Shown here: one piece after another, positions 16,010-23,404 of the stretch
Position numbering within the stretch: the first letter of the stretch is position 1
How the letters are laid out: each line of letters starts with the position of its first letter
From: Pedobacter aquae
Lineage (GTDB): Bacteria > Bacteroidota > Bacteroidia > Sphingobacteriales > Sphingobacteriaceae
Direction of reading: 5' to 3'
Length of the DNA stretch: 64,000 bases
Assembly: GCF_008195825.1 (NCBI RefSeq)
Contig: NZ_CP043329.1
Span: forward strand, 558,001 to 622,000
Position numbers and translations under genes: made by a program
The notes under the pieces: model-generated
Databases searched by the model: none
Seen by the model: the letters and a program-made list of their open reading frames with translations, nothing else
Told to the model about the DNA's origin: nothing

Positions 16010-17111
16010 TCTTTATGTCTAGTAACTCTTGGAAATAAACCTGTAAACTTTTTATCTGCTGGTAGCCAAAGAATTGGTAAGCTATTATTCGGCGTATTGT
16101 GATTTAGTACTAAAGGTAGTGCACATTCATTGAAACCTAGATATGGCTTACCTGTCTGACCAACTTCATAATGCCCATCGATAATTGATTCGTCAAAATA
16201 ATTATCGTATTTAGTCAACTCAATAAATTTTCTGTCATCTAATACCTGTCGAGACACACTCTTATCAATTACTTGTACTGCTGAAACTGAGTGCTCAAAT
16301 TCTCTTTTATTTTTAACTTTCCATTTAGTTATTTCAGAATCTAAATAGTCAATTGCAGACTTTGTTGCCACATAAATATTGTATGAACGCTTAATAGTTT
16401 TATATCAATCAAGTCACCTAATACTACATCATCTTCTTTTTCCTTAACTTTATAAAGTAAATTAAGAAATTTTAAGATTTTACCTTTTTCTTCATCAACT
16501 CTGAAATAGCTTAATCCGCTAGCTGTAAAGTCGTCAATTAAATAAATAGAGCTGAATTTGGAATTTTGACCAATTGCCTCTGATAATTTTTCAAGCATAT
16601 CATTTTGCTTTTCTTTCGAAATATAATATGATGAAAATATTTGTTCATTATCTATGTTGCTAGACCTTCTTAATTGATCGATCTTTGCACCATCACTTAA
16701 ACCCAAAAAAAGCGATTTACGTTTTACATGGGAGTAAGTTTGATCTTTATGAATTTTTGTAATTAAATGATGACTCACGCTCATTAATTCTGCTGCTTTA
16801 ACAGTTAACAAGGGATCAATCTTTTCATAGAAACAAATATTTATCAAATGTCTAATTTGTTCTGAGCTGATAAATATTAGATGCTCCTTAATGAATTTAT
16901 ATGCAATATTTCTTTCGGAAGCATTTTCAAATTGATTTAACCAGTTTACTAAACTTTCTGTAAACCTCATTCCAGTTGAATATTGTTGGTATTCATCATA
17001 TTTTAAGTTAGCCAAGGCTTGAATGAGTGGTCGTTCTATATCGATCTCTGCTTGATTCCAATTCATTAACTTGACTAGAATTTTCTCTGCTAGTATATTA
17101 TTCATAGTCAA
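16006..17111 (-). pseudogene. phosphoribosyltransferase-like protein (PRTase-CE type), frameshifted
   Basis: The N-terminal frame (17111-16341) carries SSIYLIDDFTASGLSYF near residues 187-203; LIDDFTASG (191-199) is the PRPP-binding loop of type I phosphoribosyltransferases. The frame then derails after LLSVHTIF at the T-run around 16374-16376. One extra base gives LLSVHTIFYVATKSAIDYLD and leads straight into the second frame (16371-16006), which ends FNECALPLVLNHNTPNNSLP, ILWLPADKKFTGLFPR. The combined length of about 368 residues and the late ALPLVLNHNTPNNSLP block suit a single enzyme. The reaction would exchange pyrophosphate of PRPP, or cleave a ribosyl-phosphate bond; the acceptor is unknown. 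Confidence 0.82.
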
Positions 17112-19004
17112 AAATTAATCCCATATTACCAGCTTTTAAAGACTTTAAGTAAATCAGACAAGAATCTGCATTATTAACTGATTTCGGAGATATGTTCCAA
17201 CAAGTATTCATATCCGTAGACACTTCATCTACACTTAAGGAAAAAGGATAGGTAAGAAGTTCAAAATCATTTCCTGGATAACGGCCTTTATCACCAATAC
17301 ATAAACAATAATTGGAAATACCTTTTTTAATTAACTCATTTTCACAATAAGCGATTACATTAAGTTTTGATACTTTTGGCCTAACAACAATATCTATTGA
17401 ACGACTGGATTCTAATATAATGAAACCTGTATCTTTAGAATCCATCACTAAATTATATAAAGCTGGTTTGATAAAACGCCAATCTTGTCCGTCAATAATT
17501 TCAACAGTTAGTTGGTCAGGTCTTAAAGAGAGACTTAAAAATTCATTTATATCAGAATCTTTGAGTTCCTTATAAATGTTTTCTAAAACGACTGCATTTT
17601 TACGTTCAACATTTGGGAATTTATCTGATGATAAAAAGCCAATGTCTGAACCATTGTAATAACCAATAATTATATTTTCATGAAGATTTTTATCAATGAT
17701 TAATTTCTTCAAATCGTTTTTAACAGATTGGCCTCGACCTGTAACAATTGCTATCAAATAGCCTAATTTTATAATTCTTTCGATTTCATTGATAATATCA
17801 GTATCTGGACCATCAAGCCTTCTTCTATCAGAACATAATGTCCGATCATAATCAAGAACTACACAGCCAAATTCTACTGACTTAATTTTTTTTAAGAAAT
17901 TTGTGTATGCAAGTTCCCATCTTCTTAAGGTCTTGTAATTCAAACTGCTAAGTAATATTGGATGAATTTTCCGTGTAATAGCAGTTGCCTTTTTATTATC
18001 AAACAGTTTATTTTTTTTAATAGACTAGCATAACTCAAGTTGTATAGTTTACTTCCATAATTAGGAACCCCAGGTCTTCCTGGGTCTATAGATTGTTTTT
18101 CTCCAATATTATCTACAAGATGAAAAGATTGAATTAGTAAATCTATAGTTGAAAATGCACCACTATTTTTAGAATTAAGTTTGAGAACAGGAATATCTTT
18201 TGGTAATAATTGTAGCGTTTTTTCTGCCAATTGCTCATCATCAGGATTTATCAGTGAGATTATGACTGAATTATCTTTCCTTTTATCAAACCAATGATGT
18301 CTGCCATGTCCGAAATTACGATAATCTGAAAGTAGAACACTTCCTAAGGCTGCCTCAGAAAATTTAGACTCAATATCAATCGCAACAGGTTTAGACCATC
18401 CACTATAAAGAACAATATAAGTGGTTTCTTTTATTATAGATTTTGAAAATCTATTTATATCTTCTAGGTAGACCTTTTTACTTGCTAATTTTAAATTCTT
18501 AGTTTCATTACCATAGGCTCTACAGAGAAGTATAAAAAATGCAACTAATGAATTAGATGCTAAGAAACCGTCTTTCCCAGCAGATAGAGAGAAAGCGAAA
18601 TTTTCAGCTATACTAGTTTTTGCTGAAAATGTTTTTAACGGTGAATTTTCCTTAGTGCTAATACTAATTACTTTGTTTGGCTCCTGTGCAATTATTGAAT
18701 TAAATGCTAATAAAATATCCTTGTTCTTGCCACTTGCACTAATAATAAGAACATTAATTTTTCTGAAAATATTTATAGAAGATTGAACTTCTAAGGGAGT
18801 AATTGCTTTAGCAATATTTCCTGTTTGTTGATGAAGGGCCTCAGCAAAATAACATGCACTTAATGAACCTCCCGACCCAACAGCAATTAGGGGAAATGTC
18901 AATAGCGCCTGATATTCGGATGTGAAATTTGATAAATCAATTTCATTAATCTCTTGTATTGTATGTGGAATAATTTCTAATTCTTTTTTGAAAGGTTTTC
19001 CCAT
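17098..19004 (-). pseudogene. SIS sugar isomerase-HAD phosphatase fusion, frameshifted
   Basis: The first part (19004-17940) is a SIS protein: AVGSGGSLSACYFAEALH at residues 41-58, LIISASGKNKDILLAF, and DGFLASNSLVAF, as in sugar-phosphate isomerases. Adding one A to the run at 18011-18018 replaces its odd tail with LFDNKKATAITRKIHPI, LLSSLNYKTLRRWELAYTNF and continues without a stop into the HAD part, whose motifs are VVLDYDRTLCSD (nucleophile DxDxT), TGRG and GDKGRYPGNDFELL. Without the correction the HAD part would need a TTG start at 17943 overlapping the SIS stop by 4 bases. The fused reading gives about 635 residues. Predicted activity: isomerisation and dephosphorylation of a sugar phosphate. 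First gene of the operon. Confidence 0.8.
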
Positions 19005-19078
19005 TTTAGTTGATGTTTTTCAATATTAATTTTTTTAGCATGATCAATATGATATGTAATAATTGTAATATAAGACTT

Positions 19079-19209
19079 TTAATTTCTTCTCCCAATTATG
19101 GCTTCGAATCTCTCCGGTTTAATGGAAATTATCACTTTTTTTGCATCTTCTTCATTTTTTAGGTAAAATTCTATGATTTTTTAAGTCTAAGCTTAAATAA
19201 ATTATTCAT
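19079..19209 (-). pseudogene. small protein gene, frameshifted, upstream of the SIS-HAD operon
   Basis: From ATG at 19209 the frame reads MNNLFKLRLKKS and stops. One extra A in the A6 run (19177-19182 on the top strand) gives MNNLFKLRLKKIIEFYLKNE, then EDAKKVIISIKPERFEAIIG and a TAA at 19079-19081, 43 residues in all. The length of 131 bases is one short of 44 codons, consistent with a single lost base. The function is unknown. It lies between the cyclase-like gene and the SIS-HAD gene. Confidence 0.4.
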
Positions 19210-19253
19210 AGTAATGATATTGCTGTCATTATACAATTTGCTTTACAGAGAAT

Positions 19254-20072
19254 CTAGTTATCAGAAGGGGCAATTAAATTATTCAAATCATCTAATTCTC
19301 TATAAACCATATCTTTTATTTTTGAAGGTTTTCCTATGTTGAATTTTCTTAACATCCACATGTATTTCATGCGAATTCCTATATCTGTTCTTTTAACCCC
19401 ATTCCTTATTAATTGCCTTAATTTTTGATAATATTTAATTTCATCACCATCATTTAAATAATTAGCCACGTCTGAAAAATAATTTATATAATATGTGTTA
19501 TCAAAGTCAATTTCAAAAGTTTTATGAAAATCATAATCTTTTACAGTATAGACGCTATCGCTTAACTCATTTTCTTTTGCCATCATTTCCATAATATCAG
19601 GGTCAATTGTTATACGAGGATACAAAGCTGATTTACTCTCTAGATCATATGCTTCATTCATTGCGGGACCTAAGATAACATCGGGTTGGTGAATTAATTT
19701 TCCAAAAACAATTCCTCCACGAAGTAATATCCCATATTCAATGAGTTTAATCTGTATGATTTTTAAAGTTTCAAATACTTTGAGCAAACCAATACTGTAA
19801 TCTTTTCTTAAAGAAAGGACTATTGAATCAGAAAAAAAAGTAGTGATTAAGGAATAGGGAGCTTCTCCACTTTTATCTATTTTATCAAATTCCTTTTTTA
19901 TTAACTTTAAAGCATTAACTATGTTAACCAATTTTTCCTTATTAACTTCACCACTTTTATCAATTGTATCATTAATGAAATCTCTAAAAGCTAGAATATC
20001 GATAAAGGCAATGATTCTTTCCTCATAAAAGATTTCTTCATTGGAAGAATCTAAGATGTTTTTATAATTCAT
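19254..20072 (-). CDS. nucleotide-cyclase-fold protein of unknown activity
   Basis: The 272-residue protein has the layout of a class III nucleotidyl cyclase domain: IIAFIDILAFRDFI (first strand with Asp), LITTFFSDSIVLSL (second metal Asp in SDS), and LRGGIVFGKL...ILGPAMNEAYDLES, matching the 'vriGih.G...GpavN.A.rLe' block. The Asn of the Asn/Arg pair is present but the usual Arg position has Asp, so purine cyclase activity is doubtful; a pyrimidine cyclase, ligand sensor or inactive fold are options. It is the last gene of a small operon and precedes the SIS-HAD operon on the same strand, so it may take part in the same defence island. Confidence 0.72.
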   Translation of the reverse strand: MNYKNILDSSNEEIFYEERIIAFIDILAFRDFINDTIDKSGEVNKEKLVNIVNALKLIKKEFDKIDKSGEAPYSLITTFFSDSIVLSLRKDYSIGLLKVFETLKIIQIKLIEYGILLRGGIVFGKLIHQPDVILGPAMNEAYDLESKSALYPRITIDPDIMEMMAKENELSDSVYTVKDYDFHKTFEIDFDNTYYINYFSDVANYLNDGDEIKYYQKLRQLIRNGVKRTDIGIRMKYMWMLRKFNIGKPSKIKDMVYRELDDLNNLIAPSDN

Positions 20073-20082
20073 TTGTAGGACT

Positions 20083-20457
20083 TTAAAGTTGATGGGTTTT
20101 TAATGTTTTCTCAATAACCCCACTACTCACCAACAAAGCAAACATAGGGGAACGCTTTCTATAAACTTTACTTTCTCTAAAAATAGGTTTAGAGGTTGAG
20201 GTATTAAAAGTTTCCATTTTCATTAGTCCGATAATAATTCTAATAAAATCTTCTAATGTTATTATTTCTGGTTTACCATCATTTCTTGTTTTTACAGAAA
20301 AAGAAATTTCGCTTTCCGTAATATAATTAATATTGTATGGGACTTTATCTTTTATGCTTTTTATAATTACGTCATTAGATAAACCATTTTGGATAAATTC
20401 CCAGATTTTTTCTGGTGACGCATCTTTGCATTTAACAGTAAAATGATATCTGTCCAT
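20083..20457 (-). CDS. uncharacterised small protein upstream of the cyclase-fold gene
   Basis: From the ATG at 20457 the protein has 124 residues, beginning MDRYHFTVKCKDASPEKIWE and ending VSSGVIEKTLKTHQL. A TTG at 20475 is possible but would overlap the preceding frame. Charged alpha/beta pattern, no signal peptide. The family is not recognised. It is 10 bases upstream of the cyclase-fold gene, so the two are very probably cotranscribed. Confidence 0.65.
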   Translation of the reverse strand: MDRYHFTVKCKDASPEKIWEFIQNGLSNDVIIKSIKDKVPYNINYITESEISFSVKTRNDGKPEIITLEDFIRIIIGLMKMETFNTSTSKPIFRESKVYRKRSPMFALLVSSGVIEKTLKTHQL

Positions 20458-20465
20458 ATTTTCAG

Positions 20466-20726
20466 TTATTTCCAACGAGTTAGTAATTCAGAATTTGAGT
20501 TGTTGTATTCAAGTATTAATCTATCATAAAGTGAATTGTCAATCTTATAGCCCTGATTTATTCAAAATTTTAATGTCTTATTGTCCAATGTTTCTACAGT
20601 GAAATAATCTTTTTTACTATTGATTTTACTGATATTTTCATAAATTAATAACTCAGTTTCTTTTCTTAGCCCATACATTTCTTGCAGTACCTTATTTAAA
20701 TTATCTTTAAGTAAGATGTCTATCAT
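20466..20726 (-). CDS. small protein with an in-frame TGA
   Basis: From ATG at 20726 the frame encodes 54 residues (MIDILLKDNLNKVLQEMYGL and so on, to TVETLDNKTLKF), then TGA at 20562-20564. The same frame continues as INQGYKIDNSLYDRLILEYN, NSNSELLTRWK up to TAA at 20466-20468, just 8 bases before the next ATG. The continuation is coding-like, so the TGA may be a TGG-to-TGA change. Either a 54-residue protein is made or the gene is broken. Confidence 0.45.
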
Positions 20727-20739
20727 AATTTTTTAGAAT

Positions 20740-20856
20740 CTAGTAATTTATCTTATGAACAGCCGTAGCTGCGATGGATGTCCCGATTGCCCAAATTGTT
20801 TCTGTTACTCCGTTTCCAAAATCTGATATAATTGTTCTATTTTTATTATGCTCCAT
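20740..20856 (-). CDS. 38-residue hydrophobic peptide, first gene of the small operon
   Basis: ATG at 20856 opens a frame of 38 residues, EHNKNRTIISDFGNGVTETI then WAIGTSIAATAVHKINY, ending 13 bases before the next start. An AAGGAAA sequence lies about 7 bases upstream of the ATG. The second half is hydrophobic and may insert in a membrane. The spacing to the next gene and the Shine-Dalgarno-like site are the only support. Confidence 0.4.
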   Translation of the reverse strand: MEHNKNRTIISDFGNGVTETIWAIGTSIAATAVHKINY

Positions 20857-21044
20857 GTGATTTTCCTTTCTAAGTTTTATAAATTTTGTAATTATTAATG
20901 TTTATACTAGAACAATCGAAACCAAACCACCGCAACTCGAACCGTCAGCGCCTAATAAAGGCAGCTTCTTTTTGTACTATTTTTTTATTTCTTTTCTATA
21001 CCCCTCCACAAACCCTTTTTAACCTCTAATTAACTCGGAGTTAT
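20857..21044. other. promoter-side region with a short hairpin
   Basis: AT-rich apart from a segment at about 20920-20970 where GCCTAATAAAGGC forms a small hairpin followed by T-rich DNA (CTTCTTTTT), a possible rho-independent terminator for rightward transcription. No gene is seen. Confidence 0.35.
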
Positions 21045-21287
21045 TTATTTAGTATTATTTTTAAATGGAAGTATCTGACTATTACTCCAATCACTTTGAT
21101 GGAGTAATTCTCTTATATCAACCCTTAAAAATTCAGCAATTTTATTTAAAGTATTTAGTGTAGGCTGTTGTTTATTGTTAACCCATCTAGATACAGTTTC
21201 TTTTTCTACGCCAAGAAACTTTATTAAATCGCTATTTCCAGCGCCCTTTTCTTTTAATACCTCCGCTATGCGATTAATTTTAGTCAC
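21045..21287 (-). CDS. XRE/Cro-type helix-turn-helix regulator
   Basis: The 80-residue protein is a single HTH_3 domain: RIAEVLKEKGAGNSDLIKFL, then GVEKETVSRWVNNKQQPTLN with the recognition helix, TLNKIAEFLRVDIRELL. It lacks a sensory domain. The gene reads leftward; 22 bases upstream is a 19-base palindrome followed by a rightward -7 box, so it probably represses a divergent rightward transcript that covers a structured RNA. Confidence 0.88.
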   Translation of the reverse strand: MTKINRIAEVLKEKGAGNSDLIKFLGVEKETVSRWVNNKQQPTLNTLNKIAEFLRVDIRELLHQSDWSNSQILPFKNNTK

Positions 21288-21309
21288 TTTAAAAAAAAAT
21301 TATTTTATA

Positions 21310-21341
21310 GTTGATTTTTAAAATCAACAATTGTATATTTG
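21310..21341 (+). promoter_or_regulatory. operator palindrome and -7 box, divergent to the XRE gene
   Basis: 21310-21328 is a palindrome around one base (GTTGATTTT/AAAATCAAC). TATATTTG at 21334-21341 is a perfect -7 box for rightward transcription. The palindrome lies where the -33 contact would be, fitting repression by the neighbouring XRE protein. Confidence 0.6.
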
Positions 21342-21371
21342 TTTAGTAATTAGTTTAATAGCGATAACTTT

Positions 21372-21660
21372 AGTAGGGATTAAATCCTACTTAACGATGT
21401 CACTCAAACAAGAAAACCGCTAAATTTTCCTCTTGAGTTGACCGTGAGTTCGTTTTCTATTGGATTTATATATCTTTACGATATTATCCAGTAGGGCGAA
21501 CTTCATGTCAGTCTTGAGGAACCCTGATTTCGATTAGGGAGGTTCTTAGCGGTACCACTTGTAAGCATTGAAGTTCGCCCTATTGGTTTCTCACCAATTC
21601 GGTTTTCTTCCTTTGCTTTTTGGGTACACATCGTTTTCATAGATATCATAAAATGAAAAC
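21372..21660 (+). ncRNA. candidate structured RNA downstream of the XRE-linked promoter
   Basis: Four consecutive hairpins follow the promoter at 21334. H1 (21372-21391) pairs AGTAGG with CCTACT. H2 (21399-21442) pairs GTCACTCAA with TTGAGTTGAC. H3 (21488-21586) has 18-base outer arms CCAGTAGGGCGAACTTCA and TGAAGTTCGCCCTATTGG with one mismatch, and an inner stem AGGAACC/GGTTCTT topped by CTGAT-TTCG-ATTAG, a UUCG tetraloop. H4 (21633-21660) pairs GTTTTCAT with ATGAAAAC and would bury the ATG of the next small frame. I cannot match it to tmRNA, RNase P, 6S or a retron; no reverse transcriptase is near. Confidence 0.5.
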
Positions 21661-21796
21661 ATCTACATTTAACCCTTTTGTAAAACAGCATTTAAACGTT
21701 TCCCATAGGCGTTATGGCAAAGCTACAACCCTCGCAGTCGTAGTCAATCATCCTTTTCAAAATCCCATTATTCGCGTCATCAAATCGCCAACTTAG
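21653..21796 (+). CDS. possible 47-residue peptide after the structured RNA
   Basis: ATG at 21653 opens MKTSTFNPFVKQHLNVSHRR, YGKATTLAVVVNHPFQNPII, RVIKSPT with TAG at 21794-21796. Basic and without membrane segment. The start codon is inside the 3' arm of hairpin H4. The family is not recognised; support is only the position and an untroubled frame. Confidence 0.3.
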   Translation: MKTSTFNPFVKQHLNVSHRRYGKATTLAVVVNHPFQNPIIRVIKSPT

Positions 21797-22090
21797 GATA
21801 ACATCAGCCAACAGCAAGCGCATGTAACGGTCTTTAAAAATAACCGTAAGCGCTAGCTATGTATCAAACTATCCTAAATTTTAATCACTAAAAGCAGAAG
21901 AATATGCGGTTTTTATACCCAATGGGGCAGCTATGTCCAAAATTTACCCTTCTACTACTTCAAATATATCATAATTCTGTATTAATAAAACAGGCTTTAG
22001 GGAAATATTTTTTAACTAATACTTATGAAAGGGTAAATGTCCTCCAATCACTAAGATTTAGCGCTCACAACATTTCATTTATAACATACA
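21797..22090. other. AT-rich leader before the tlpA-like gene
   Basis: No convincing gene. A 95-codon frame (21904-22191) overlaps the pseudoknot and the start of the next gene and has no coding character. A short hairpin (ACGGT/ACCGT) is seen at about 21830-21850. Confidence 0.5.
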
Positions 22091-22151
22091 GCAGGCTTTA
22101 TACAGCCGCCCCAGCCTGCAAGCTAGTTAATGTGTTAATTAACGGGGCGGC
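22091..22151 (+). promoter_or_regulatory. candidate H-type RNA pseudoknot in the tlpA leader
   Basis: Stem 1 pairs GCAGGCT (22091-22097) with AGCCTGC (22113-22119). Its loop contains GCCGCCCC (22105-22112), which pairs perfectly with GGGGCGGC (22144-22151). The two stems interlock with no base between the 5' arm of stem 2 and the 3' arm of stem 1, the geometry of a coaxially stacked H-type pseudoknot. If not simultaneous, the stems are alternatives. The end is 32 bases before the ATG at 22184, so control of translation or transcription is possible. Confidence 0.5.
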
Positions 22152-22183
22152 TTCTTTAGGTATCAAAAGAAAGGGTGTGGTCT

Positions 22184-23404
22184 ATGCCTAGAATTCGTTC
22201 AATTTTTATGGTTTTGATATGCATACTAGTTGTGGTGTCATACAGCAAAAAAGTCAAAGCCCAGCAGGCTTTGCAAATAGGAGACAGCATCCCTCAAACC
22301 TTATGGGATTTAAAGCTGCAAACCTTTAACCACCCTGAGGGCAAAAACACCATCACTTTAAATGAGTATAAAGGCAAACTCATCATCTTAGATTTTTGGG
22401 CTACTTGGTGTGGCAGCTGCATTGCAGCCATGCCCAAATTAGATAGTTTACAGCAGCAGTTTAGCAAAGACATCATGATCTTGCCTTTAAGCAAAGAGAC
22501 TAAGCAAAAGCTAAGCACTTTTATAACTAATAATGAAAAGCTACAAAAGCTGTCTTTAACTTATGTTGCCGAGGAGCAAGCCTTGCATCAGGCTTTTCCA
22601 CATCAGATAGTCCCTCATGTGGTATGGATAGGTAAAGATGCTAAGGTTTTACACATCAGCAGTAGTGCTGGTGTAAACAAACAGCAATTAAGCAATGCTT
22701 TGGCAGGCAAAGCTTTTAAAGAAAGCATCAAAGCAGATTTACTAAACTTTAACCGCTATGAAAGTTTACCTGCACATGCTCCGCTTTTAACAGCAAGCAA
22801 GCTTACCGCTTATTTAAAAGGTGCACCATCTTATTTGGGATGGCCTAAAAACCAAGATACCCTACGCTATTTCGCTACCAATGCCAGTAGGCTATCGCTA
22901 TATGCACTTTATAGCCCCATGCTTTTAGAGATGCCTAGAAATCAACTCATCTTTGAGGGAGGCCTGCTTGCTCAAGATTTCCTAGCTCTAGGAACGGCAA
23001 AAGAAGCAAGCCTTTATTGTTTTGAGCTGCTGTTAAACCCTAGCTTAAAGGATAAAGCATCCGCTATCATCAAACAGCAATTAGACGGCAGCTTTGGGCT
23101 ACAAACCCAGTATGAAAAGAGGAGCATGCCTTGCTATATCATCAAAAGTAAAGGAGCGCCATTACCATATCCTCAGCAGCCTAAAAATAGCTTAGCAGGC
23201 TGGCTACGATTGTATAATAAAGAATCAGCACATATCCCCATCCTCAATGAAAGTGGGCAACAGCCTAACATCCCTAAGCTGGCAGTAAATGCAACAGTGG
23301 TAGAAATTAATGAAGCACTGGCAACAGTGGGCCTTTACCTGCAAGAAGCAGAAAGAACATTAGAAGTATTTGTATTTAAACCTGATCAAACCCCTACACG
23401 ATGA
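22184..23404 (+). CDS. TlpA-family thiol-disulfide oxidoreductase
   Basis: The protein (406 residues from the ATG at 22184) begins with a signal peptide (SIFMVLICILVVVSYSKKVKA) and a thioredoxin-like domain with LIILDFWATWCGSCIAAMPK; the CxxC cysteines are residues 76 and 79. The remaining 250 residues have no recognised domain. A GTG at 22175 is a less likely start. The gene's end overlaps the start of the SusC-like gene by 4 bases (ATGA), so TlpA, SusC and SusD form one operon, an arrangement common in Sphingobacteriaceae. It probably handles disulfides of exported proteins or peptides taken up by the receptor. Confidence 0.88.
   Translation: MPRIRSIFMVLICILVVVSYSKKVKAQQALQIGDSIPQTLWDLKLQTFNHPEGKNTITLNEYKGKLIILDFWATWCGSCIAAMPKLDSLQQQFSKDIMILPLSKETKQKLSTFITNNEKLQKLSLTYVAEEQALHQAFPHQIVPHVVWIGKDAKVLHISSSAGVNKQQLSNALAGKAFKESIKADLLNFNRYESLPAHAPLLTASKLTAYLKGAPSYLGWPKNQDTLRYFATNASRLSLYALYSPMLLEMPRNQLIFEGGLLAQDFLALGTAKEASLYCFELLLNPSLKDKASAIIKQQLDGSFGLQTQYEKRSMPCYIIKSKGAPLPYPQQPKNSLAGWLRLYNKESAHIPILNESGQQPNIPKLAVNATVVEINEALATVGLYLQEAERTLEVFVFKPDQTPTR

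Noticed and set aside
13611-18018. Programmed frameshifting in the A8 runs of the operon
   Set aside because: Similar one-base losses hit unrelated SusC, SusD and lipoprotein genes, so a shared technical cause is simpler.
19254-20072. Definite Pycsar cyclase
   Set aside because: The cyclase fold is likely, but the Arg expected in catalysis is replaced and no Pycsar-type effector (membrane or TIR) is adjacent.
21488-21586. Retron msr-msd
   Set aside because: The long terminal arms resemble a retron RNA, but no reverse transcriptase gene is found within the flanking 20 kb on either side.
21503-21691. 62-codon leftward frame over the structured RNA
   Set aside because: It is opposite the hairpin array; the frame is a by-product of the inverted repeats.
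21904-22191. 95-codon rightward frame before tlpA
   Set aside because: It runs across the pseudoknot arms and over the start of the next gene; composition is not coding-like.
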